Of a stretch of DNA of 64,000 nucleotides, positions 46,001 through 56,758 are shown in pieces; positions within the stretch are counted from its first letter, which is position 1; each line of letters opens with the position of its first letter. The position numbers and the translations under genes are program-made. Origin of the DNA: Hevea brasiliensis (taxonomy: Eukaryota > Streptophyta > Magnoliopsida > Malpighiales > Euphorbiaceae); contig NC_079495.1 of NCBI RefSeq assembly GCF_030052815.1, positions 32,769,967 to 32,833,966 on the forward strand, given 5' to 3'. Below the pieces are notes generated by a model that ran no database searches, had not been told where the DNA came from, and saw nothing but the letters and a program-made list of their open reading frames with translations.

Positions 46001-47227
46001 CCGTATTCATGGCTTTATGCCAACATTCATGGCTTTTATGCCCCATTATGTGTTATCATGGATTTTTAGCCATACTGACTGCATACGTGGTTGACGTTCT
46101 GCGTCCCATGGTATGACGGCCCGAGGCACCGCGGTGTCCAGTGCCAATGACCCGTTATCCAGTTTAGTCAGCCTGTCGTAGGTTACTTGGGCAGTGTAAT
46201 CTATTGAAATAAATTAAGACTATTAGTAATTAAAAATATTAGAAATCAAATAAATGAGTTAATAAGACTTCAAAAGAATTAGTTAGAATTATGAAATGAT
46301 CCAAATCACATAAAAATTGTTAAATAAAATGATAAAAGAGTTGCAAAAATAGGTATAACTTAACTAAATATTTTAAATGTACCTTCTATTTCCATATGAA
46401 TATAAATTGAGTATTTTTATTAATTCTGTATATTGTACATTATCTCTGTGAATTTAGGAATTAAACGCTTCCAAAGCGGAACAAATTAGAACAAAGGATA
46501 ATTAATATTAGACACATTGTATTAAATTAAATTGATTCTTAAATATTCAAATTATGCTTCTTTCTTTCTTTATTTGTATATTTTATTTTCTTGTTCTATT
46601 ATTGCACCACTAAGCAGCAATGCTTAGCGCGATGGATTTGTTTCTCACAGTACTTTGATTAAGATTTTTGGAGTCCAGATCTGCAGAAGTGGCTGGAGTA
46701 TTCAAGGTTGTCACCTCCTCAGCAATGCATGTAGATAGGGCCCATATAGATCATATTTTGTATTTAGTATAAAATGCTAGATATTGTATTATAATGTAGA
46801 TTATGAGCAGGTAATTAATAGAAATGTAATGTAATTTAATAAATTAGCTTTTTCATATGTAATTAATTTATATATCATGTAAATTATGAAATTATGTAAA
46901 TTAAAGAAATTTGAAAATTTTACTTATGTGATTTGAGCATGAATGAGATATATGAATGAGATGTGAATTATGAGATGGTTATGAAATAAATGATGAGATT
47001 TTATTTGTAAAATATTATTGAAACTTTCAGACAGGTAAATAGTAAATTACGTCAACTGGTAATAAAATAGGGGAAACTCCGCTGGTTTCTCCGTCGAAAA
47101 ATAATTAATATTAAAATATAATGAGATCAAAATATGAAAGGAATAAAGTAAGATAAGATAGGGTGCTCTGGCACCGAATGTAGCACACTTTGCTCGGCTA
47201 CACTGTAGTCGAGTGAGGGGTGTTACA
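43099..47227 (+). mobile_element. G3: solo chromovirus LTR, 4.1 kb
   Basis: TGTAACACCCTCCCG...GGGGTGTTACA flanked by CCTCC at 43094-43098 and 47228-47232. No gag-pol is inside. The first ~2 kb match the reverse complement of the G2 LTRs (for example 44400-44900), and the end resembles the G4 LTR end, so it is a solo LTR of that family. It is about 1 kb longer than the G2 LTR, mainly through AT-rich sequence at 45150-46900. It includes a GA microsatellite at 43773-43791 and the GGCTTTATGCC array near 45971. Confidence 0.92.
45971..46042 (+). repeat. 20-bp tandem repeat in G3 LTR, ~3.5 copies
   Basis: The unit is GGCTTTATGCCNNNATTCAT: 45971-45990, 45991-46010, 46011-46030 and a partial with one extra T. 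GGC...GCC arms make each unit a possible small hairpin. Confidence 0.92.
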
Positions 47228-47232
47228 CCTCC

Positions 47233-48157
47233 CACTGGTCCCACCAATGCTCTTGACCTCCTTGAACTTCTTGCAATCCAATATTACATAGTAATCCTTG
47301 GCATACCAAGGCGAATTTACAAGAACTTAAATAAATGAAATTACAACCCAAAAATTATTACAAACTTAATAATACATGCCCAAAATAAATTAAAATAAAT
47401 TAATTAATTTACAATCCCAAAGAAACATAAAAGAAATAAATCCAATCACATTGGTCTTTTATAGTCCATGATCATCCATAATGCATATCACTATTTAACA
47501 ATTAAATAAAACATACATACTTAAATTAAATTGAATATCTCATATTCAACTTAAAAATCCATATTTGAATATGATTCAAATAAATTTAAAAATTCAGATT
47601 TGAATCTCATTCAAACAAATTTAAAAATTCAGATTTGAATCACATTCAAACAACTTCAAAAATTCAGATTTGAATCACATTCAAACATTTTTTTAAAAAT
47701 CATATTTGAATCACATTCAAACATTTTTTTAAAAATCAGATATGAATTTTGTTCAATCAATTTTAAAAAATCAGATTTAAATATGATTCAAACAACTTTA
47801 AAAATTCAGATTTGAATCGCATTCAAACAACTTTTAAAATTCAGATTTGAATCACATTCAAACAATTTTTAAAATTCTGATTTGAATCATAATTTAATTG
47901 TGTGATTAAAACTACTAATTAAACACTTTAATTAGTCAAAGAATAGGCCTTAGATCATACAACAATTGCAGAATTAAAAGCCAAACCTTGAACCACCCAT
48001 GGAAGCCAAACCATGTGCACCATTGATGGTGATTTTCAATCATGCCGCCACACCTCCATTGCAACCAGCAATGGATCAATCATCTCATGATCAAATCACA
48101 CAATTAAATCATATAATCAACAATTTAAATGGCAAATATAGTGGCTCTGATATCAAT
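47233..48157 (-). mobile_element. C7 leader, LTR-proximal part, with primer site
   Basis: Continues the reversed leader after the second CCTCC and ends at the primer site. The sense strand reads TGATATCAGAGCC at 48143-48155, with one mismatch (third base) to the iMet complement. It holds the C7 copy of the leader tandem array. Confidence 0.92.
47551..47888 (-). repeat. C7 leader tandem repeat, ~35-40-bp unit, ~8-9 copies
   Basis: AAAAATTCAGATTTGAATCACATTCAAACAA-like units, the reverse complement of the C6 array but more diverged among themselves, with some units drifted to ATCATATTTGAATC and ATCAGATATGAATT. Confidence 0.9.
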
Positions 48158-50261
48158 TAAAGGAACAGAAGCGTGAAAAACACAAGTTTATACCATTGAA
48201 TTCAAAAATTTTCACCTAGGGTCACATGCATCATGCAAGATTTATATTTATCTATTTGATTTCAATGATAAACAACATATTAAAACTCTTTTAATGTGTT
48301 TTTGGATCTGTATTTGCCATTTAAGATTTTAAAATTAATCAGATTAATTTTAGAACCCTAGATTAAATCAAGAACGATTACACTAACCTCTTGATGCACT
48401 GCAGCGTGTCTGCGCCTTTTGAGATTCATCTTCAGGACACCAGATGTTGTCCCTCTAGCTTGTCCACACCAAGAACACCTATGGCAGCCCTTGAACAGCT
48501 TCTAAAGCCTTTTCTATTAATTAGAAATTCAAGTTCTGCCTTTTAAGAGATTAGAGATGTAAACAGGACACTAGAAACAATTTCTAGTGTTCTTAATTCA
48601 AGAGATTGATGGCTAATCTCTTTGAATTGATGAGAGATGAAGAAGAATAGAGGGAGGGCTGCAAAATGGCATGACAAAGGAGTGTGGCTGCTGGTTGTAT
48701 TTTATTTTCTCATAACAACACTTAAATAGCTAGGTTAACACATTAAACCCTTGCCACATGTCACCCTTTGATTAGCTCTAGGTTTAAGTGACCCAATCAC
48801 ATTGTGCCAAGTGTCAAACCTATATGTAATCTTGATTTTAATCATCTTACATGATTAAAAAACATTTGGCAAGCTTATGTGTTATGCCATGTGTCACCAT
48901 CTCATGGTGCCACGTGTCACACTGCAAAATGACCAAAATGCCCCTGTGTCTTAATTTTGAGTTCTCAACCCAAAATAATTATTTTTCTTCTTCTAATTAA
49001 TTTATATCAAATATAAATAAATTAATTAATCTCTATTAATTAATTTCTCATTAATTAAATTCATATTTAAACACTTTAAATATAAATTTAATTTATACTA
49101 CATATCCAATAATCTAGATTTGGTTTCAAGTCATGCTAGGGACTTTGCAATTTAATTGCAAATCAAACCTATTTAATTAATCAATTAAACTCTTTAATTA
49201 ATTAATTAAATCATATTTAAATAGGTGATAACTTGTGTATGTGTGTGACTTACTAGGCTCATCACTAATTGGCAATGAGACATGATATCAACTCTTAATA
49301 TCATCAGAACTCTTTCTTACCATAAATGATTTCTCTAAATCATTTTATGAACCTCATAGACCATGGTTAACACCTAGCATAGCATGCCATGGCCACCCAA
49401 TTAGTAATAAGGTTTACCTTAAATGAACCTATAATCATATGTTACCATGCACTAGAATCTCTCTCATACAAAATCCCAACTCAAGCCGAGTCATGGTTTA
49501 TGTCAAACTCCATTTGCTATGAATATTATGTTCTCTTTTAATTCCAGTTCTTGATTAAAAAGATTTTCTCATCGTAAACTCTTTCTAAATAAATCTATCT
49601 GTCTGCCAGGAACTTGAAACATCAAGAATAATTAAATGAACATAGGATTTTATCTCTATTTATTTAGAGGAACAGATTCCATCTTGATCAACACCTACCT
49701 CCATATATAACTAGTAGGAGCCAACACATGCCCATATACCTATACACAGTACAAGCATGAAAGCAGTATCAAACTCAAACTACCTATATACAAGATAACT
49801 GTGCTATCTCAGGTCTAAAGATTATATGCACTGATATGATTTATGACAAAACATTGACAAGAGTAAACTCCATGTGCTTGTCATAAGTGTCACTGGTTCG
49901 GCCTACTAATCATTTATAAGTGCCTATCATGTTTGTTATATGGCATGAGACTCACCATTCCATCTTATTTATATCTCATATAAATAACTTGGGAACAAAC
50001 ATGAATACAATCTTTCTAGATAAGTCATGTCCTTATTATGAAGTATCCTCGATTGTGAACCTATTTATGATACTTCGTGCTATAAATATTGTCACTCATA
50101 TTCTTAACAACTTAAGAATAATATTTCTAACAAAATATCAATGGACCTTTTCTATTACACATAAATATATTATGTAAACGGAAAAGTGGAAATACCTTTT
50201 ATTAATAAAAATATGTACAAGATACACACTAAATGATATGCTCTAGGGCATACTACTAACA
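48158..50261 (-). mobile_element. C7 5' LTR, complete (2104 bp)
   Basis: Reads TAAAGGAACAGAAGCG (sense end CCTTTA, mutated from CCTTCA) to ...GGGCATACTACTAACA at 50261. The primer site on its left makes it the 5' LTR of C7. It sits inside the C8 3' LTR. The box equivalent to TATATAAG reads TATTTAAG (about 48722-48729). Confidence 0.93.
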
Positions 50262-50908
50262 CTTGAATCATCAAGAATAATTAAATGAACATAGGATTTT
50301 ATTCCTATTTACTTAGGGTAATGGATCACATCTTGATCAACACCCATCTTCATATATAATTAGTGGGAGCCAACACATGCCCATATACCCATACACAGTA
50401 CGAGTATGAAATTAGTATCAAACTCAAACTACCTATATACAAAATAACTATGTTATCTTAGGTTTAAAGATTATATGCACTAATATGATATATGATAATG
50501 CATTGATAAGAGTAAACTCCACGTGCTTGCCATAAGCGTTACTGGTTCGACCTACTTATCATCTATAAGTGCCTATCGTGTTTGTTATATGGTATGAGAC
50601 TCACTACTCCAACTTATTTATATCTCATATTAATACTTTGGGAACAAATATGATTACATTCTTTCTGGATAAGTCATGTCCTTTTGTGAAGTATCCTCGA
50701 TTGTGAACCAATTTACAATACTTTGTATTAGAAATACTATTACTCATATTCTTAACAACTTAAGAATAGAATTTCTATCAAAATATTAATGGACCTTTTC
50801 AATTACACATAAATAGATTATGTAAACAGAAAAGTGTAATTGCCTTCTATTAATGAAATATATACAAGATACATACAAAATGATATGCTCTAAGGTATAC
50901 TACTAACA
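50262..50908 (-). mobile_element. C8 3' LTR, U3 part
   Basis: Starts inside the LTR (CTTGAATCATCAAGAAT) at the C7 insertion and runs to ...GGTATACTACTAACA. The polypurine complement ATCTCCCATTAGC (50909-50921) follows. The remainder of this LTR is not present next to C7. Confidence 0.9.
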
Positions 50909-51377
50909 ATCTCCCATTAGCATAGAGCCATTCATTACAATATCTTAGACCCATCTTCTCAAGATGTGGGTCTAACTGAGCTTGTGATATAGCCTTCGTG
51001 AATGGATTAGCTAGATTTTCGGCTGATGCTAATTTTTGCATGGCTATATTGCCTCACCCAACTATCTCTCTGATAATGTGATAGCGCCTTTATATGTGTT
51101 TGGATTTCTTGTGAAACCGAGGTTCCTTAGCTTGAATGACTGCTCCATTGTTGTCACAATAGAGAGGAACTAAAAACTCAATGAAAGGAACTACTCCAAG
51201 TTCCATCACGAACTTTTTTATCCAAACAGCCTCTTTTGCAGCATCTAATGTAGCAATATACTCATCCTCTATAGTGGAGTCAGCAGTTGTACTTTGTTTA
51301 GAACTCTTCTAACTAATTGCACCTCCATTACAAATGAACATAAAGCCAAAGATAGACTTTCTATCATCAATATCTGA
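50909..51377 (-). pseudogene. C8 RNase H and polyprotein end (broken)
   Basis: The reverse complement of the segment intact in C3 (19150-19663). ENLANPFTKAISQAQLDPHLEKMGLRYCNEWL lies at about 50930-51020, and the VSWKSSKQS and TTEAEY segments are out of frame near 51230-51320, with stops. It is far more decayed than C3. Confidence 0.85.
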
Positions 51378-52548
51378 TTAAAAATTAGAATCAGTATAAC
51401 CATCCAATTGTAGGTCGCTACCTCTATAGATTAAGAATAAACCCTTAATTCTTCTCAAGTACTTAAGGATATTCTTGACAGCTATCCAGTGTTCCAAACC
51501 TGAATTGGATTGAAACCTGCTAGTCAAACTAATAGCATATGCGATATCCAGCCTAGTACACAATATTGCATACATTAAACTTCCAATAGCTGAAGCATAT
51601 GGAATCCTGGCCATTTTATCTCTTTCTTCAGGTGTCTTTGGAGACATCTCCTTAGAAAGATGGATACCATGTCTTACTGGTAATAATCCTCTCTTGGAAT
51701 CAAGCATGTTAAACCTTTTTAACACATTTTCCAAATATAGACTTTGGGATAAACTAATTATTCTTTTCGCTTTATCTCTATAGATGTAAATTCCAAGAAT
51801 ATAGGTTGGTTGCCCAAAGTCTTTCATGGAAAATATATTTGACAACCATACCTTAACAGTTGTTAACATACATATGTCATTGCCTATTAATAAAATGTCA
51901 TCTACATATAAGACAAGGAAAGTGACAGCACTCCCACTAGCCTTCTTATAAACACATGGCTCATCCACATTTTTTACAAAATCAAATGATTTAATGGATT
52001 TATCAAAACGGATGTTCCAACTCCTCAAAGCTTGTTTTAACCCATAAATTGATCATTTTAGCTTGCACAACTTGGAACAATCTTGGGATTCAAAACCCCT
52101 AGGTTGTTCCATGAAAATGTTTTCCTCAATGTTTCTATTGAGAAAAGCTATTTTGACATCCATCTGCTAAATTTCATAATCAAAGTATGTAGCTATTGGT
52201 AACAAAATCCTAATGGATTTAAGCATGGTAACAGGCGAGAATGTCTCCTCATAGTCGATTCCTTGCCTCATAGTTGATTCCTTGCCTTTGGTGAAACCCT
52301 TTCGTAACCAGCCTTGCTTTATAGGTCTCTACCTTTCCATCATAACCAATTTTCCTCTTAAAAACTCATTTATTATCTATAGGTGCAATACCTTCAAGTG
52401 GGTCAACAAGATCCCAAACTTGATTCTTATACATGGAATCCATTTTAGACTTCATAGCTTCAATCCATTTAGAAGGATCTATATCTGATATAGCTTCTTC
52501 ATAGGTTAAAGGATCATCTCCATGATCTGTTTCTTCATGAGCAAACAA
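51378..52548 (-). pseudogene. C8 reverse transcriptase (broken)
   Basis: 51378-52028 (216 codons) has the C-terminal half: VLYVDDILLIGND with the YVDD box, FSMKDFGQPTYILGIYIYRD, MARIPYASAIGSLMYAILCTRLDIAYA and the start of RNase H (HWIAVKNILKYLRR, QLDGYTDSNF). 52366-52548 has the N-terminal start (TYEEAISDIDPSKWIEAMKSKMDSMYKNQ, WDLVDPLEGI). Between them the fingers and palm are present but interrupted by stops and small gaps, including a 20-base duplicate of TAGTCGATTCCTTGCCTC at 52252-52287. Confidence 0.92.
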
Positions 52549-52551
52549 CTC

Positions 52552-52788
52552 TTATTCATCTTTATGAAAAAAACCATATCTCTCTAGTGGGTGAGATATT
52601 CTGGTTAATCTACGAGGAATTATTGTAGATGTTTCATCAACAGGCACAGGTTGGCTAGATGGATCTATATCTATCTGATTTGTTGGTTGGTCAGAATTCT
52701 CTAATTTTAACTCTATTTGCCTTCCTTTGCCACCATCTTGAATAAACTGTTGTTCAAGAAATATGATATCGCTACTTACCACAACCTT
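52552..52788 (-). pseudogene. C8 integrase-RT linker
   Basis: 76 codons with the acidic, low-complexity linker (ENSDQPTNQIDIDPSSQPVPVDETST) and SHPLERYGF, matching C1 1780-1990. It has no enzymatic role. A TAA separates it from RT. Confidence 0.8.
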
Positions 52789-53415
52789 TTATGATGTAGG
52801 CAAATAAAAATAATATCCAAAACTTTCTTTTGGATATCCAACAAATCGACCCTTTTCTAATTTGATTTCCAATTTATCAGTCTTTAGCTTTTTAATATAA
52901 GCTAGACAACCCCAAATCTTAACATACTTAAGACTTGGTTTTCTTTCATGCCATATCTCATAAGGTGTGGAAGAGACCGATTTAGATGGAATCCTATTCA
53001 GAATATGCAAAGCCGATTCTAATGTAAATCCCCGAAAGGAGATTGGCATATCATTATAGCTCATCATGCTACGTACCATATCTAATAGGGTACGATTTCT
53101 CATTTCAGATACACCATTTAATTTTGGCATTCCTGGAGGAGTCAGCTGGGAAATAATGCCATGCTCTTTCAAGTATTCATCAAATTCAGTACTTAAGTAT
53201 TCACCTCTACTATCTGATCGAAGAGTTTTAATACTTTTTCCCATTTGATTTTCTACTTCAGATTTAAATTCTTTGAACTTTTCAAAGGACTCATGTTTGT
53301 ATTTTATCAAATACAAATACCCAAACCTTGAGTTATCAAAAGTAATAAAGCAATGAAAATCGCCTCTAGCCATTTCCTTAAATGGACCACATACATCACT
53401 ATGTATCAATTCCAA
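52789..53415 (-). pseudogene. C8 integrase core
   Basis: 208 open codons. MELIHSDVCGPFKEMARG contains the first catalytic Asp context, but the FTDDKSRFGY motif is shortened to FDNSRFGY. LRSDSRGEYLSTEF has the second Asp with a rearranged GG. NGVSEMRNRTLLD retains the Glu that C1 has lost. GRFVGYPKESFGYYF closes the core. It is an inactive integrase, but with damage complementary to C1. Confidence 0.92.
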
Positions 53416-54130
53416 AATATTTTTAGCTCTTAATCCTTATCCAATAAAAGGTGATCTAGTCATTTTACCTTGAAGGCATGATTCACAAGTTGGAGTAGGT
53501 TCAGAACCCAATGAAGATAAAATCTCCATTTTCTCTAGCTTTGTAATCCTATCTTCTGCAATGTGACTTAATCTTAAGTGCGAAAGATGTTTTGGACTGG
53601 AATTGATTTTCATTATGGCATTACATTCATTTAGATTGCTTGCATTGGATTTGTATTTATTATTATATCTAAATAAAAAAGTCCATCATGCATATAACTC
53701 GAGCCAACATATTTATTTCCAAAATAAATATTGCAAACATCATTTGTGAACTGAAATTTATAACCATTTCTAGTCAAACTAGATACAGAAATGATGTTCT
53801 TAAAAGCATCAGGTACATACAAAATGTTATTTAAATGCAATACATGTCCATTCATGTACAAAGATTTAGATCCTATAGCTAAAGCTTTAATAGTTGAGCC
53901 ATTGCCAATCCGAAGTCTAACATCTCGTGCTTGCAAGCTACTACTGCTTGCTAGTTCCTGCATATCAAAAGAAATGTGAGAACTGGCACTAGTATCTAAA
54001 ACCTAAGCTGTAGATGAACTATGAGCATCATCAAAATCTAAATAACAAGATATAGATATACCTTCTGAAAGTTTATTTTTCTTTTCCTTCAGAGATGCAA
54101 GATACTCTGGGCAATTCCTTTTCCAGTGCC
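53416..54130 (-). pseudogene. C8 protease and pre-integrase (broken)
   Basis: 53631-53963 carries MQELASSSSLQARDVRLRIGNGS, then KSLYMNGHVLHLNNILYVPDAFKNIISVSSLTRNGY, the copia protease region. Just upstream, near 53970-54000, the active-site codons again read LDTSASSH, with a stop beside them. The pre-integrase HLRL-H-AEDRITKLEK segment lies near 53510-53590. Confidence 0.85.
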
Positions 54131-54940
54131 CATCCTTCTAGCAGTGGAAACACTTTTCTTTGCCATTGTCAGCTTTGGTATTGCCTTTATGTTTAGCTAT
54201 TTTCTTGAAAGGTCTAGGAATTTGAGGTTTCTTTTTCTTATTGCCCTTCTTCTTCTTGGATTTTCCAATAGAAGAAGAAGATGCAACCAAAGCTACCTCT
54301 TTTCAATTATTGCCCGGCATATTCTTTTGGGCAATAACCAATATGTTAAGCAAGCCAGCCAGAATGCATTCTTGCTTAGTCATATGGAAATTTATCACAA
54401 AATTCTCAAATGACTCTGGTAGGGTCTGAAGTATCAAATCCATCTGTCGTTGAAAATCCATGTGAAAATCAATATGTTTCAACTGCTCTATAAGTCGAAT
54501 CATCTTGTGGACATGATCTCTTATATTCTGTCCCTCTGACATCCTAAGTCGGAATAGCTGTCTAGACATCTCATACCTAACATTCCTACTATGTTCACCA
54601 TATAACTCTTGTAGGTGAAGAAGGATCTCATTTGTACTTTGCATGTTTTCATGCTACTTTTATAACTCAATAGTCATAGAAGCAAGCATATAACATCTAG
54701 CTCTCATATCATGTTCCTTCCACTTGTCCAACATCTCTAATTCCTCTGGAGTGGCCCCTAGAGGTAAGGGACTAGGAATCTTTGAATCTAGAACATATCC
54801 AATATGCTCTAAATTCAGGATAAGTTTCAAATTTCTAAGCCAATCATAAAGATTAGGTATTGTCAACCTATTATAATCAAGTATGCCCGCAAGGATATTG
54901 GATGGTGGTGGTTGTTGAGTGCTTATTATTATTATAATAT
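54131..54940 (-). pseudogene. C8 gag (start codon lost)
   Basis: Homologous to C7 gag. The start ATGAGCACT is ATAAGCACT (about 54927-54935). The N-terminal part STQQPPPSNILAGILDYNRLT to MLASMTIEL lies at 54660-54940 and ends in a stop. 54303-54644 has LLHLQELYGEHSRNVRYEMSRQLF, HKMIRLIEQLKH and FHMTKQECILAGLLNILVIAQ. The Lys-rich linker and knuckle follow at 54120-54300 with one Cys codon of the knuckle replaced by a stop (CTAGCAGTGG). Confidence 0.9.
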
Positions 54941-56372
54941 TTACTGTAGAAAATAACAAGATCAATTAGTATATGTATCAAGTTATTAACCAAAATGATT
55001 ATGGTCTTTTAATTAAATTTGTCCTCCCACTAACTTGGTAAATCCTACACTTCCATAGTAGGAAACGGAAATCCTAGTTGGATAGATTTCTAGTGGGTGA
55101 TTGAATTCTTATAGTCTTATTGATCATCCTTAGGTACATCCATTATTAGAATCACAATAAACTATAAGTAAGCAACTCTTTGCCCATCACAACTCATGTG
55201 AGGCTCAATCATTTATTTGACCTCAAATACTCAAAACCTCAGGCACATCCATTATTGGTTTATCTTGCATTAGTTAAGTTGATCCCATTGAGCCAGCAAG
55301 CATGTAAATTACTTCAATGACCTCAGGCACATCCATTATTGGCCATCAAGCATTTACATACTTACAACATCTCATGCTTAACAATTACTTTTAAGAAAAT
55401 CTCTTAAACAAATGCATCATTCCCATGTTTTTCATATCTAACAATGCAAGTATTTAAAATTTCTTAAAATAATTGCCTCAATAGAGGGCCATGATATAAT
55501 TACCATAATTATACCATTACCAACTTAATCATTGGTTTGGAAGATTTTGTGGTCGGCTTAATTACTATTATGGTCTCACTTTGCACATTATCTAGTTGGC
55601 ATGCATATATCACATATTTGCATACATTTATACATAGCTCATACATACATGGATAAACAAATAACATGGTATGATCATGGACTTTTTAAGGGATTCAATT
55701 TTAAGCCACCAAGAATTGAATTAAGGCATTCCTAGGTATATTTCATTCATTTATTTTACAAGAATTGCTGAAGGAGTACGTAATCAACATCTTGATCTTG
55801 ATCTCCTCCCACTGGTCCCACTAATGTTCTTGACCTCCTTATTCTTCTTTCTATCCAATTACATTGTAACCCTTGGCATACCAAGGTGAATTTACAAGAA
55901 TTTGGACTTTAAAGTCCTTAAATAAATGAAATTACATCCTAAGTAACATAACACTTATATTACATGCCACTATGAATAAAATTAATTATTACATCTTAAA
56001 GAAAAATAAAAGAAATAAATCTAATTACATTGGTCTTTTATTGTCCATGATCATCCATCATGCATAATGACATTTAATAATTAAATATAAATATACATGT
56101 TAAATTAATTTGAATATCACATAGTCAATCGAATTTCAATTTGAATCTCATTCAAATCAATTTTAAATTTAGGAGCTTTTCCCAAATTGAATTTCATACA
56201 AACAATTTTCAAAAAATTATTTGTATGATTGGAAATCCTAATTAAATCATTTAATTAGGTCTAGGCTTAATTTTGGGTCCTTAATTATACAACCATTACA
56301 CAAAAAGCCTAAAAATTCAGCCAAAACATGCCCCATTATGAAAAACACGCCCTTGCATGAACACACGGCCCG
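54941..56372 (-). mobile_element. C8 leader
   Basis: The shared copia leader, reversed, with the ATCCATTATTGG/ATTAG motifs near 55135, 55245 and 55331. A degenerate remnant of the AT-rich array lies at 56120-56210. It ends at GCCCG, where another LTR begins. The C8 primer site and 5' LTR are not in the window. Confidence 0.88.
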
Positions 56373-56440
56373 TGTAACACCTTACTTGGCCTAAGGCGAG
56401 AAGCGACACAACCTAGACCTTATTAACATTAAATGACACA
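56373..56440 (+). mobile_element. G7: first 68 bp of a gypsy-like LTR
   Basis: TGTAACACCTTACTTGG begins abruptly after the copia leader and is cut after 68 bases by G4. The start fits a gypsy LTR; the rest would lie beyond the window, so the call rests on the terminal motif and the abrupt boundary only. Confidence 0.5.
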
Positions 56441-56758
56441 TGTGATACCCCTTACCCGTCTACAGTATAGCCGAGCAAGATATGCCACACTGTGTACCGG
56501 AACATCATATTTTATCTCAATTATTTTTATCTTTCCTTAATTTATTTCTTTATGATGATGAAATGCAATTTGGGAGATTTGACTCATTTAAGTCATTTAT
56601 AGAAATTGTAAATTCATTTGAGATTTCAAAAATTTTATAAAAAATCCAGCAGAGTACCAGCTAAAAATGGAGAAAACAGTTCTTCGGAACCTATGAAAAA
56701 CACTCCCAAATATTCATCCATATTCTCAAACTCCAATAACCATCAACATGGTCTCAAC
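56441..56758 (-). repeat. G4 3' LTR, first part
   Basis: TGTGATACCCCTTACCCG matches the G2 LTR end. It runs to GTCTCAAC; TCAAC (56754-56758) is the G5 target site. It resumes at 60047. Confidence 0.92.

Noticed and set aside
24283..50908. C5 and the C8 LTR part as two halves of one LTR split by C6-C7
   Set aside because: Both contain the stretch from CATCAAGAA to CACAGTAC (about 140 bases: 25753-25890 and 50269-50403), too long for a target duplication, and they differ in sequence; C8 U3 is contiguous with its own polypurine tract.
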